A DNA stretch of 64,000 nt. Origin: Serilophus lunatus (taxonomy: Eukaryota; Chordata; Aves; Passeriformes; Eurylaimidae). The notes beneath the pieces are model-generated. The model was given only the letters and a program-made list of their open reading frames with translations, was not told where the DNA came from and did not search any database. A program made the position numbers and the translations under genes. The stretch lies in contig VXBA01002851.1 in assembly GCA_013399895.1 (NCBI GenBank), positions 399,100-463,099 on the forward strand. Reading direction: 5' to 3'. Shown piece by piece: positions 21,901 to 32,942 of the stretch. Positions within the stretch are counted from its first letter, which is position 1, and every line of letters begins with the position of its first letter.

Positions 21901-23608
21901 TATCATTTTCAGTCCTATTCATGAAGGTGTATTGTTTTAAGAGAATATTTGTCATCTTGTGGCATGAAACCTCTTTAAAATATATTTATAAAGCATAACT
22001 GTGATACTGAACTACAGAAAACCAACCAAACTATATTTTAGTTGTGTTTTTCCCCTCCGGTTTTAATTTACTACCCCTGGATGCCACAAACATAGGTCAC
22101 TTCTGCTCCTCCATCAGCTCTGCAGTCCTCACTGACTTCTCCCTCACTTTTTCCTCCTATCTACCTCCAAATAACAATTTTAAAAATTTATTTAGTTTTA
22201 CATTGAATTGCTTTTTGTTGTTTAACTTCTTCTCCCTATGGTCTTGCGTCAAACCATAGACATGCTGTGGCTACCTCTCATACTACTTACTGCATTTTAT
22301 TTTATCTTATCTTACCCCCTTCCACTTCACATCTAATTCTTTGTTAATCCTAATTTAGGCTAAAGGAGTCCATGACCACCCCAGGCCGGAGAGTAAGTTG
22401 GAGGCAGAGGCAAGACGAAGTGCAATAAAGAAGCAAATGTCCTCTTATCAGCATTCACAGAAAAAGAGACCTCTAAACTCAGAGGTAAGTCTAAGTCATT
22501 AGGCAGTTGACAAGGTGGCACAAATTAAGATGTTTTGTTTTATATCTTTTTTGTCAATTGAAAAGGTATCATAAGCGTGTAATGGAGATCCCAGGGCAAA
22601 ATAAACTTTACACCACACTACATCTTTAATTTGGGGCTGAAAAAAGCAACAGTGGAAGTATTGAGATGTATAAGTGTGTGGGCAGTATTGATTCTTGAAT
22701 CTCAAATACCTACTTCTCCTTGTCAGGCAGGAAGGTACCATGACAACAGTGGTTACAGCAATTACCCACTGAATTTTCCCTGCATGGATGGTCCAGAAAG
22801 GGTTGGTATCATCACAGACACCAATTTTTCAATGCCAGCCCAGTCCTACCCTTCGCTGCAGAACACAGACCTCTACAAACCATCTTATGACTCATCCAGC
22901 TTTCAAGAGGACCAGCTACCACCATATTCTAAGTGCCCAAATACAAGGATCTACATGCCCAGGCCATGCAGCTACGAGTTTGGAGTTCCTACCTTTATAA
23001 ACTCCAGCCCTTACTCAAAGTTTTACAAAGACCTGACCAGCCCTGGCTTGGATGCAGACCCCCTCAGTTTGAACGGGTCTCATTACGATGCTGTGACCAC
23101 CCATGATAAGAGCTTTGATAGTCCTGGCAGACATTATGGACTGAAAGCAGCCTGGGGAAAAACTGGCAGTGGAGACCGGGGTGATTACGGACAGATACAA
23201 ACAAGTGCTAACCATGCTTTCTACAGTGGGGACTATCCCTGCAGGTACAGTCCCAGCCCCGCTCCCATAGCCCCGCCGCTGCAGACAGTCATCACCACCA
23301 CCACCAAGGTGTCCTACCAGGCATACAAGCCACCTGCACTGAAATACAACGACAACCTCTGCGATATGAAAAACCTCCAGAGCTACACCCACATGGCAGA
23401 AAACGTCTCTGGTGCCATCTATTCAGGGACAAAGATTCAGGAAGACTTTGAGATGATAAAGTCATCATTGCTCTACCAGCATGACGCCATCCCCACAAAG
23501 TCCAAACCAGCTGAGAGTGTGGAGAGCTATCGGTATGGCCTCCCTCTGGGCAACAGTTATGCTGAGCACGAAGGCCAGGCCTTAAGGTTTGAGACTGCTG
23601 AATATTGA
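18958..23608 (+). CDS. GCM2: GCM2, glial cells missing transcription factor 2 (5 exons)
   Basis: Zinc-containing GCM-domain transcription factor, the master regulator of parathyroid (and fish gill) development; nuclear, binding the octamer ATGCGGGT. Exons 18958-18999, 20163-20415, 20813-20925, 22359-22484 and 22727-23608 join to 1416 bases, 471 residues plus stop; the human protein is about 506. The GCM domain covers about residues 15-160, with WPDGYVRLIYSSEE, QRHLSGWAMRNTNNHN, LKKSCLGVVVC, RPAICDKAR, ACPNCNSALELIPCRGHSGY and VTNFWRLDG, all domain Cys/His ligands apparently intact. The C-terminal half is Tyr/Pro/Ser-rich and keeps the GCM2 motif VITTTTKVSYQAYKPPALKY. GCM2 is chosen over GCM1 because of that motif, the KLTWDINDP start and the SYCP2L/MAK neighbours. 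The start has no longer ATG upstream in frame that I could support. Confidence 0.96.
20163..20415 (+). CDS. GCM2: GCM2 exon 2 (first half of GCM domain)
   Basis: A 253-base exon, phase 0 to 1, residues 15-98. Acceptor GTGCTGCAG, donor CAAA|GTGAGA. It holds the DNA-contacting beta-sheet part of the domain. The open frame runs past the donor but loses all similarity there. Confidence 0.95.
20813..20925 (+). CDS. GCM2: GCM2 exon 3 (second half of GCM domain)
   Basis: A 113-base exon, phase 1 to 0, residues 99-136, beginning KKACPNCNSALELIPCRGHS and ending DGKAIFFQ. Acceptor TATTCACAG, donor CAG|GTAAGA. Confidence 0.95.
21003..21029. repeat. Poly-T tract of 27 bases in GCM2 intron 3
   Basis: Uninterrupted T run 77 bases after the exon 3 donor. 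Confidence 0.95.
22359..22484 (+). CDS. GCM2: GCM2 exon 4
   Basis: A 126-base exon, phase 0 to 0, residues 137-178. It begins AKGVHDHPRPESKLEAEARR, the His-rich end of the GCM domain, then a basic stretch SAIKKQMSSYQHSQKKRP that probably serves as a nuclear localisation signal. Donor GAG|GTAAGT. Confidence 0.95.
22727..23608 (+). CDS. GCM2: GCM2 exon 5 (C-terminal transactivation region)
   Basis: 882 bases including TGA, residues 179-471. Acceptor CCTTGTCAG with an alternative AG four bases downstream (GGCAG) that would break the frame. Tyr-, Pro- and Ser-rich, with the conserved motif PPLQTVITTTTKVSYQAYKP. The last residues diverge from mammals. Confidence 0.92.
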   Translation, partial: AGRYHDNSGYSNYPLNFPCMDGPERVGIITDTNFSMPAQSYPSLQNTDLYKPSYDSSSFQEDQLPPYSKCPNTRIYMPRPCSYEFGVPTFINSSPYSKFYKDLTSPGLDADPLSLNGSHYDAVTTHDKSFDSPGRHYGLKAAWGKTGSGDRGDYGQIQTSANHAFYSGDYPCRYSPSPAPIAPPLQTVITTTTKVSYQAYKPPALKYNDNLCDMKNLQSYTHMAENVSGAIYSGTKIQEDFEMIKSSLLYQHDAIPTKSKPAESVESYRYGLPLGNSYAEHEGQALRFETAEY

Positions 23609-26600
23609 CTAAACTAAATGGCAAATACATGCAGATGGGGAAGTGTATTATTGTGCTGATCATGTGGATACTAAGACCAGTGGTTTGGGCTTTGAGGAGA
23701 GGTCAGGAAGCAGTATCTCACAAGAGGTTTTTTCCCAAAAGCACAATTCTGGAGCTGTGCTAAGTGAAGTTTTTTTTTGCATGCGATTTCAAACCGGCCT
23801 CACACAACCTGTAAAATGACACAAGGAGCTGAGTGACAAACACAGCTGAGAGAAGGCAACACGGAGGTGCAACACCTCTGTAAGACAACAGCCTCCTCTA
23901 AGAGCAATCCGCTGTCTGAGCCCAATCTACTTATAGCTACAACTCTTGCCAGACTCCTCAAACTTTGAGAGAAAACAGTCCACCTGTGAGAGAAAATGTC
24001 AATCAAGTAATGAAAAAAATATTGAAGGAAGGTGGCAATAGATTATAGTCAACTGAAAGAAATAAAAGAAATGAAAGCAAGACAATTTGCAGACTAATTC
24101 ACCTGAATGGTCCAGTCATCTGCCATGATACTTTTGATGAATGGAAATGAAAGATGAAAAAACTGAAACCTGAGGAATGAAACATGCTGACTTCATATTG
24201 CTTTTTGATCCCCTGTATCAAAGGTAGAGACTGTCCAGTCTTTCTGTGCAGAAAGTACAGACCAGTATAGCCACACCACGAACTGATCCCCTTAACCTGG
24301 TGGAAGGAAGGCTCACGTGATCCCCACCAAGCATGCTCAGCATCACATGGGTGTCAGGGTTACAGTATATGGTTCTGAAAACCATCTGCAGTGAAACTGC
24401 TTTTTGGCTAAAGGGGCCTGGCAAGCTGGTCAAATGATGCTACGTGGGTGTTGCTGGGGAATTCATTTTACCCATGAATACAACATCATCTTGTCTAAAA
24501 ATGCAACATTCTACCTTCTTACCAGCACAGGTCAGTGCTGAATGTACCTTCCCTGGTTGCCTTTCCACACTCCATATCCACTAGGTCTTTATTTCTCTTC
24601 CAATGGGCTTCTGGTCGTTTTTCTCTCTGCAATCATAGCTCCCCATGAACTCTTCTGGAAATGAAGCAACCAGCAAACAGAGAGGTCAGAAAACCAAGTC
24701 TCCAGACACTCCAAACTAGAAAAAGAAAACAAGGAAATGCATCCCCAAATTCTTAGCTAAATAAACTAATTCATCATCAACCCACAAAAAAGAAAAAACA
24801 GAGGAGCATTGCTGGTTTGAAAGCTAGATATTTTGAAAACTGCTTAGTAATGGGGAATAGCACCTGTGGGTGCCAACGAGGAAGCTAAGTAGACATGGGA
24901 TTGGTCAGGGTTAAAAAATTCCTTCTGGGTGTAGGTTCTCAAGTATCTTTAGCCTTTTGGACACTCAGGTAGGTAGCTTTTTTTAATTTTTTTTAATCTG
25001 TTTTGTGTATAATTTTGCTATGTTTTGAGTAATAGCAAGCTACTGGACCCTTTCAATAAACGTGAAAACATGGCTAAAAACAAAGCACCATGTAAATTAA
25101 CATGAGCAGCTGGCTAGTTAGAATTTCAGGAATCTGTGTGTTGAGGTCATCATTAAGCTGATAAGCAAATGTTACTTCCAAAGCACAGTGTACAAATAGC
25201 TGAGTTTTAAAAACAGTGATTTCTGATGTAGTATATTTGCTTCCTTTTAGTATTTTTATGAAACAATATGTTCAATCTGAGATGTGAAATTAAGCCTCAC
25301 GGGAATTTATTTAATAGCATCCTGTTTCAGCACCGGGTTTTTCAGCCTCTTAAAAATTCAATCTGTGGGAAGATGGAATTCACAAAAAGACTAAATTAAT
25401 TCACCTGCAGCAACCTTACCTTGTCTTTTAGTGTAGTTGCTGTGTATCTCATTTGGCTTTTGTTAAACTCTTAGGGCAATTCTTCTATCAGGTGTTTTAA
25501 ATTGCTGATTAGAAAAGGTCCAGGTGAACAACATCAGTTTGATAATTAGCATATACTAACCTTAAAAAAAAAATAAGAAAAAGCAAGGGTGGTGGGGGAA
25601 TTGCTATCCAGAAAGACTGATGGAAAATCTTAGAGTTTAGGAATGTATAACACTATGCCTAGTCACAGAACTGAGACTTCTCATGTGTGTGTCAAATCAT
25701 ATTGAAACATTTGACATGTAAAACAGAAATCAAGACATGCTGCCTTATAAGTTTAAAAGAAAAAAGTGTAAGAGAGGAATAATGTCAAACAAAATGATTA
25801 AAAAAGCTGGAAAAATTCACAGCAGATGTGGAAATGGAGGAAAAAAATTTGAAGCCATAAATTGTTCCATTTTATACTGATTTTAGAGGAGTGAGTCAAC
25901 CACAATGCAAACACAAGTTATTAAAACATTACATGTTATTAAACCATTTCAGACAAGCTGTAGGGATTGTGTGCTGTTTATATTACTGGTATAAAACTTG
26001 TCATTGTAGCTTTATGCTTAAATAATTATGCTGTGCAATTAAACACAGCCTTTTAAGCAGACCTTTGTATACCAGTAAACACAGCCAATTGTGTTAAGAT
26101 GCTTCTTTTAGAATGTGGATTTATTTCTAATAAACATGACAGCTGTTTATGCACAGTGAAAAGCTATGGCAGTGATTACCTTGCTGCTTCATCTGTAGCA
26201 CTAGAACAAATAAAACCACTCTGGAGTTTACCGCAGTCTTTCTTCACTTTACTCCCTTTCATTTACAAATGTCGGGGATGAAATATCTGTATGTTACCTT
26301 TCATAGATAAAAGATCAGATGAATAAAGCCTAGTCCTGTAGACGGTTTTCTCTCCAAAATACATAAATATAAAGGCAATGTAAGCTTCTGCAAAAAGGAA
26401 AAAAAAAAAAAAAGCTGAAATTGAAAGCCTCCTTGTAGGTTTACACAGCTGCAGGATTGCCTTTAGAAGCACATTACTCAGGCAAAGCAGCATCCTGAAG
26501 TGAGACTTGCTACCTCTGGTCCTTGAGTAAGCATTTCCTCTTCCCTTAATTGTCCCTTTCAATGTGGTTTCTGGTCCTGCCTTGAGCACATGAGAGGAGC

Positions 26601-28420
26601 TCCTCGTCAGCCTGCATCCTGTGCTGCATCAGACATCTTCATCTAAGTTGTTATGGCAAAGTCATGAAGGGGTGCTTTCATATCCCAACCTGCTGTGTTT
26701 CTGGCTTCATATGGGTTACAAGGGCCCTACTGAGGTAAAGTACCATCTGTTCCCCAATGCTGAGACTGTCCTTTGTACCAAAACAGCAGCCTCTTATTGG
26801 CGAAGTTTAAAACCCCAAATGTTGAATGAATGCCTCCCAGAGACAAGATGCATGACAATGATTTTCAGCTGCATACCCACCAAATGAAGCCATGTGTCAC
26901 ATGTATGACAGATGCAAATATATGTGGGCACCATTTCATGGTCCCATCTCCTCCCGATGCAGGACAAAACCTGGCATGCTGTCCTGCTCTTGCTTAGCCC
27001 TTGCTCCACTTCTGAAAGCAGGTTGGCTCTGGGCTTTTCAAATATGCTACATGCTACAAACAAGGCATGAAGGAACTTGGCTGTCAGGGGCTTATGATAC
27101 TTGAAGTAGCTCATCTTCTTGGTTTGGGGGACAAACTATCATAATTCAAGACAGAGGCAAGTTTTCCTCTGAGCTCCATGGATAGAAATAACCAATGTAA
27201 CAGTAGAATATGATTAGAGACGTTTTTCTTCTAGGGGATTTTCTGGGGTTTCTTCTGGATTTCTAGGTTCTTTCTTAGTGGCCTGGGGGGNCAGCATCTA
27301 GTAGGATGCCCAATGCAGCTCTAGGGATGCATTTAGGAAAGTTCGTGTCATTCCTACCCTTATCAGTACAAGTCACATGCAGATAAAAGGGGAGAACTGA
27401 GACACCTAATGTTGGAGTAGTTCCTCCCAACACACAGAGTTAAAAGTTAGTCCAAGCCTGTTAAAATCCCTCTGCCTAAGAAGTAATGAGACTGATATAC
27501 AGTGGTCATTCATACCTGGATTACTGCCTTTGGTGTTCTGGCTGCATAAAGTATCTGCCTACCATTCGCAAGCAAAGGGAGGATGAACCAGGTGCTGTTT
27601 AGGTAGTGTTACAGCTGAGACTGTGCAAAATGGAGAGTGCATTTCAACATAGCATCTCGATAGGCTCACAAGAGTCCCAGTGAAACACAAAGGTTGGTGA
27701 GATGATACAGGTACAAGTAAGTATCACAGAGAAACATTGCTCATTTGGATCAAACTCATTCCAACAAGCAAAAAATGTAGTTTACATAATCCCTATCAGA
27801 TTCAACATGCATGCTGGCACTTGTCATGATGTTTGGGAAAAGCCAGTTTCAGGTATTTCGGCTGGTGTTTGAGCAAAGCATCAACACTTTAAGGGCCACA
27901 ACCAAAGAAGATTCTTTCAACAGAAAATTAACAGTGAATCTGCCTCTGTTGTTTTGTAAAAAAAGCAGGGAAGCAGGTGCATGAGGATGTTCTTAGAGGT
28001 CCTTTAGCAGGGCTCACAAACATCACTGCGGTTCCTGGGTCTCTTTGTTCCGGCCTGTTGCCTTTCCTTCAGTTTCCCGGTTCATAGCAAGAGCACGGAA
28101 CAAGAGCCTCTCTCCTGTCTTTATGACAAAATGAAGTGTTAAGTGACTGGCGTGCAGTGCTTGTCCTGCAACTTTGCTCCATGTTGCAGTCTGGCTTAAA
28201 CACTGGCAAGTTCTATCTACAGCCTTTCTATCTTATGGATGCGAAATGTTGGGGAGCATTACAAAAAGTGCGAACAACTGACAGACACAAGGTCCTGGTA
28301 ACAGAATTTAGGCTTAAGTGTTTCACCTGTACAAAACTAATTCAGAAATTATTTAAACATCATGCTCCTTGTTTATGTCAGATCTCTTATAAGTGACACT
28401 TGCTTCACAAACAACCAGAA
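23609..28420. other. GCM2 3' UTR and GCM2-MAK intergenic sequence
   Basis: AT-rich sequence without any frame showing recognisable protein similarity, and no repeat that I recognise. A single N at 27291 in a G-run marks an uncertain base or small gap, with no duplication around it. Confidence 0.6.
24061..24066 (+). terminator. GCM2: Candidate GCM2 polyadenylation signal
   Basis: AATAAA 450 bases after the stop codon. Others occur further on, for example at 25055-25060, so the true 3' end is undecided. Confidence 0.35.
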
Positions 28421-28424
28421 ACAT

Positions 28425-29654
28425 TGTCATCTTTGTCAGTGACATGGACAGTGGGATTGAGGGCATCCTCAGCAAGTTTGCCAACAACCCTGGGCTGTGT
28501 GGGGCAGTCAACATGCTGGAGGGAAAGTATGTCACTCAGAGGGACCTGGACAGACTTGAGAAGTGGGCCTGTGTGAACCTCATGAAGTTCAATGTGGCCA
28601 AGTCAGTTGGTGGGGGCATGGTGCTAATAACACCAAGGTTGTGGGTTTGGTCCTCATACAGACCATTCATTTAAGAGTTGACTTGATCATCATTGTGGGT
28701 CCCTTCCATTCTGTGATTCTGTAACATGCAAGGTCCTACCCTGGTTTGGGGCAATCCCAAGGACAAATACAAGCTGGGCAGAGAATGGATTGAGAGCAGC
28801 CCTGAGGAACAGGACTTGGTGGTGTTGGTTGATGAGAAGCTCAGCATGATCTGGCCATGTGCCCTCGGAAGCCCAAAAGCCAACCACATCCTGGGCTGCA
28901 TCAAAAGAAGTGTGGCCAGCAGGTCAAGGGAAATGATTCTGCCCCTCTACTCTGCTCTTGTGAGACCCAGCTCTGGGGACATAAGTCATGGATCTGTTGG
29001 ACCAAGTCCAGAGCAGGACTACGAAGATGATCGAAGACTGGAGCACCTCTCCTGTGAAGNTCTGGCCATGTGCCCTCGGAAGCCCAAAAGCCAACCACAT
29101 CCTGGGCTGCATCAAAAGAAGTGTGGCCAGCAGGTCAAGGGAAATGATTCTGCCCCTCTACTCTGCTCTTGTGAGACCCAGCTCTGGGGACATAAGTCAT
29201 GGATCTGTTGGACCAAGTCCAGAGCAGGACTACGAAGATGATCGAAGACTGGAGCACCTCTCCTGTGAAGTCAGGCTGAGAGAGTTGGGCTCTTCTGCCC
29301 GGAGAAGAGAAAGCTCCAAGGAGCTTGCAGCACCTAAGGGGTACCTACAAGAAGTCTGGAGAGGAACTTTCTACAAGGGCAAGTAGTGGGAGGACAAGGG
29401 GAGAATAGCTTTAAACTGAAAGAGGATGGGTTTAGATGAAATATTAGGAAAAAATTCTTTACAGGAGAGGTTCTGAAACAGGTTGCCCAGAGAAGCTGTG
29501 GATGTCCTATCCCTGGAAGCATTCAAGGCTAAGTTGGGTGTGGCTCTGAGCAACCTGGTCTAGTGGCAAGGTATGCCTGCCCACAGCAGTGGGGGATGGA
29601 TCAAAATGATCTTTAAGGTTCCTTCCAACCCAAACCATTCTATGATTCTATGAA
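28425..29654 (+). mobile_element. 5'-truncated CR1 LINE with decayed reverse-transcriptase 3' end
   Basis: Frames encode CR1 ORF2 tail motifs: SDMDSGIEGILSKFANNPG, RDLDRLEKWACVNLMKFN, WIESSPEEQDLVVLVDEKLS, HILGCIKRSVASRSRE. The frames are broken by stops and shifts, so the copy is dead. It ends with the diagnostic CR1 tail of two ATTCTATG repeats (29637-29653). A 210-base segment is duplicated inside it around an N. Confidence 0.92.
29061..29270 (+). repeat. Exact 210-base tandem duplication inside the CR1 copy
   Basis: 28850-29059 and 29061-29270 read the same throughout by eye, separated only by one N at 29060. Likely a scaffold join where contig ends overlapped. Confidence 0.9.
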
Positions 29655-30807
29655 ATTGGGTGGCAGCACCAGACAAAGAGAAGGGATCCTAATCTTTGGG
29701 AAAGGACAGCCATGGGACATGGCTGAACTGTAGAGAGAGGAAAGGACACAAGGGCAGGGAGGAGACATCAGCATTGTGCCATTTCCACTGACAGTAGAGA
29801 GGCACTTCCACACATGTAATGTATATGTGTAATAGTGTTCAAACACATTCTTACTGGTCAATGCATGGTTAAATGCTTTGCTATGTACAATCAATTCCTG
29901 CTAAATCTCCTTCTCATTTCCAAGTCTCACCTCTGAACTTCATTTTACCTGGCAGTCACATCTGATGTTTTATTTCAGTAAAGGAAATAAGCATATTTTG
30001 TTTCAGAAAGTATAACATTGTTTTCTTGTACTTTCATTTCAGCAAACTATGTGCAAGTGGACGTATCCTCTGGATTCCAGAAAACCGATTCCCATAGCCC
30101 CGTGTTCCACCCAGTTGACTTGAGGTAGAATCAATTAATCTGTCAACAGTTCTTAAACCATCACAAAGTTACTACATCAGTTAATGAGGAAGAGGGAGTG
30201 GGGAAAACAAAAATATAATGAAAACAAAAGTATAATGAAGCCAGCTTCTCATTTTTGCTCAGCAAGCCTGAGCTGCCAGCTTAGTGAAGCAGATAGGAAT
30301 CTGAATTTCCAAAATAATTTTCTGCCTTTCCCCCTATGGTGCTACTAGTAGTTACTATGTTGAAATAACATCCTGTTTTTATTGCACTTCACTCTCAAAA
30401 GTGATAAAAAATAGGAAGTTCAAACTAATGTTGAGAATTGAAGCTTAAAATGAGGTTTTTCTGCCAAAAGTACTCTCTGACTCAGACACTAAATATGCAA
30501 TTTTTATTAACCATGTCTTCTGTAGACTCTGGAAGTGGTCAGGTTACAAAGGAGGAAGGAGAAAGTTCATTGTTACTTTGTAATAGAAATACCTACATTT
30601 TAGAATACATGCAACATTTTCCCCTGCATCAGCATTAGCAATGTACATTTTAATAAATTGCTTACAAAAAATAATAATAATAGTATAAGAAAAAAAAATG
30701 CCAAGGAGAAAAAAAATCCTTCAACTTCCATTACAGCTGTGAATACTACAAGTGGGATTTTCTGTGCAAATCCTAACTACGGAACAGCTTATCTGTTGTC
30801 TTTATTT
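29655..30807. other. Intergenic sequence between two CR1 copies
   Basis: No gene or repeat recognised. It contains A-rich low-complexity stretches near 30.66-30.72 kb. Confidence 0.5.
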
Positions 30808-31325
30808 CATAGAATCAAAGAATCACAGAGCAGTTTGGGTTGGAAAGGACCTTAAAGATCCTCTACTTCTAACCTCCCTGCTGCAGACAGTGACACCTGG
30901 CCACTAGACCAGGTAGCTCAAAGCTCCATCCAATCTGGTCTTGAGCACCTCCAGAGATGGGGAATCCACAGCTTCTCTCGGCAGCCTGTTTCAGTACCTC
31001 GCCACCCCCACAATGAAGGATTTTTTCCCAAAACCTGATCGAAACCTACTCTCTTTCAATTTGAACCCATTCCCCCTTGTCCTGTTACTACATGCTCTTG
31101 TAAATAGTCTTGACCCATTACTCCTGTAAGTCCTCTTCAGCTACTGGAAAGCTGCAATTAGATCACTCAGCCTTTCCTCATAGCAGAGGTGCTCCACCTC
31201 TCTAATCATCTTTGTGGCCCTCCTTTGGACTCACTCCAACAGGCCAACGTCCTCCCTGCGTTGGGGACCCCCACAGAGCTGGATGAAGCACTCAAGGTGC
31301 AGTCTCACCAGAGCAACAATTGTAT
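30808..31325 (-). mobile_element. CR1 LINE fragment, reverse orientation
   Basis: It begins with TCATAGAATCAAAGAATCA, the reverse complement of a CR1 3' tail, then the complement of the CR1 ORF2 end and 3' UTR (AGACCAGGT, GGAATCCACAGCTTCTCTC). 5'-truncated and non-coding. The right edge is approximate. Confidence 0.9.
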
Positions 31326-31526
31326 ATTCAATATATAATTACCACTAACAGCAGTGAGAGTAAAGAGAGAGTGCAAAGATGACCTCGTGTGCCACGGTGC
31401 TGACTTCAGGGAACCTATAATGTGGCTCAGACCCTGCTGTGCACCACTCGCTTTCCACCCAACAGCTTGGGGCCTGGACAGCTGGGGTCTGTCCTCAGCT
31501 TTCCTCATAGTGGGGTTTATCCGCAT

Positions 31527-31548
31527 CTATCCATCCATCCATCCATCA
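31527..31548. repeat. Short (ATCC)n microsatellite
   Basis: Five to six ATCC units shortly before the assembly gap. Confidence 0.85.
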
Positions 31549-31825
31549 TGGCCAGGCTTCGTGGACAAAGATATGGGAAGGCTCTACCCACGCTTGCTGC
31601 AAATGCGCTGATGGCTAAAAAGGCCGATGTGGGACTGGCAAGTCTCACAGGCTGCAAAAAGCGCAGTGGAAAGTCTCCTTGGGTGCTATTGATGAGGCAC
31701 AGTTCTTTCTGCGTTGTCTTTTCTCCTCAAGACTGATTCTACGTGCGTTCTCAAATGAGGCAGCTGCATTATGGATGGTGTGTCTCCATGTCTCTCGATT
31801 GGAGGCCAGAGTGGACCAGCGATGG

Positions 31826-31904
31826 NNNNNNNNNNNNNNNNNNNNNNNNNNNNNNNNNNNNNNNNNNNNNNNNNNNNNNNNNNNNNNNNNNNNNNNNNNN
31901 NNNN
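31826..31904. other. Assembly gap (run of N)
   Basis: 79 N bases directly in front of very GC-rich sequence. The true size is unknown. Probably a dropout in a CpG island. Confidence 0.97.
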
Positions 31905-32210
31905 CCCGCGGCCCGAGGGGCGTTGCCGGCGGCGGCCCCCGCCCCGCCCGTCGTCCCGGCGACAGGGCAGCGCGGCCCGGCCGAGGGAGGCGCAGGGAGG
32001 GCGGGGGGCATCGGCGGGATCGGAGCGCCCGCAGCGCCGCGGTGAGTGGGCAGGCAGGGCGGCGAGTCCTCCCTGCGGGGGCGGGGGGCGTCTCGTCCCC
32101 CGGGGGCTGGGCCGACTTGCGGGTCCTCCCCAGGAGGAAGGCGGCGCTGGTTTGGGCTGGAGCGGGAACAGTCCGGCGCCTGTCATCTATTCCCGGTGAG
32201 GACGGGTGCT
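31905..32210 (+). promoter_or_regulatory. MAK: CpG island, probable MAK promoter and non-coding first exon
   Basis: Extremely GC- and CpG-rich, against an AT-rich background. CCGCG|GTGAGT at 32041/32042 is a strong donor that could end a 5' UTR exon spliced to 37516. A second donor-like site, CCCG|GTGAGG, is near 32195. No coding function is proposed. The left part of the island is lost in the gap. Confidence 0.6.
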
Positions 32211-32230
32211 CCCCAGCCCCCAGGCTGGGG

Positions 32231-32263
32231 TGGGTCGGGTCGGGTCGGGTCGGGTCGGGTCGG
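32231..32263. repeat. (GGGTC)n minisatellite-like repeat
   Basis: About six perfect pentanucleotide units at the edge of the CpG island. Confidence 0.92.
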
Positions 32264-32399
32264 TGGTGGGTTTAACTCGCGTGTATAGGGAGGTGCCCCG
32301 CTGTAGCGCGGGGTCTGGGAGCGGCAGCGCTGCTCCGGCAGGTCCGGGCCTTGGTGGCCTGAAATATCCAGGAGGACAGTTTTTGTGGAAGGAGGCGGA

Positions 32400-32400
<1 letters not shown>

Positions 32401-32436
<36 letters not shown>
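32401..32436. repeat. (ATTG)n microsatellite
   Basis: About eight perfect tetranucleotide units. Confidence 0.93.
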
Positions 32437-32438
<2 letters not shown>

Positions 32439-32644
32439 AGGTGTGGAGCTTGCAGGCCGGGCGGTGCTGAGCTTCCCAGCCTGAGTGAAGGGGAGAAGGG
32501 CGCTGTGCTCCTCTCTCCGCTGCGAGCGCGTTGAGGTAAATGCCTGCACTCTCTCGGGAGATTAGCTTGAATGTCGTCAGGAGAAACTGAAGCGAAAACA
32601 GGCATTCGTTTCCATTCTCAGCAGGGAGAGGGGATCTCTTTAAT

Positions 32645-32942
32645 GCATATAAATGTCTCAAAGGCGTGTGCCAGGAGGATGGTGCCAGGCTCTTTTCGAC
32701 AGTGCTTGGCGTCAGGATGAGGAGTAATGGCCATAAACTAAAACACAAGGAGTTCCACCTCAACTTGAGGAAGAACTTCTCTACGTTGAGGGTGGCAGAG
32801 CACTGGAACAGGCTGTACAAGGAGGTCATGGAGTCTCCCTCTCTGGCGACATTCAAAACCCACCTGGATGTGTTTCTGTGTAACCTGCTCTAGGTGATCC
32901 TGCCTTGGATCATCTCCAGAAGCCCCTTCCAACCCTCACTGA
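32645..32942 (+). mobile_element. CR1 LINE fragment
   Basis: 3' end of CR1 ORF2: frame with HKEFHLNLRKNFSTLRV, EHWNRLYKEVMESPSLATF, KTHLDVFLCNLL. It is followed by GATCCTGCCTTGG and a short tail. 5'-truncated, inside the presumed first MAK intron. Confidence 0.9.

Noticed and set aside
22631..22726. Upstream part of the 325-codon frame holding GCM2 exon 5
   Set aside because: This is intron 4 sequence before the CCTTGTCAG acceptor; GCM2 similarity begins after it.
23015..23663. Antisense frames of 123-125 codons over GCM2 exon 5
   Set aside because: Shadows of the real coding strand.
28726..29386. Open frames that look like a reverse-transcriptase gene
   Set aside because: They are the decayed CR1 tail, lengthened by the artefactual 210-base duplication and read through an N.
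31679..32288. Several long frames over and after the N-run
   Set aside because: They translate N as X and follow GC-rich sequence that lacks stop codons by composition; there is no similarity to any family I know.
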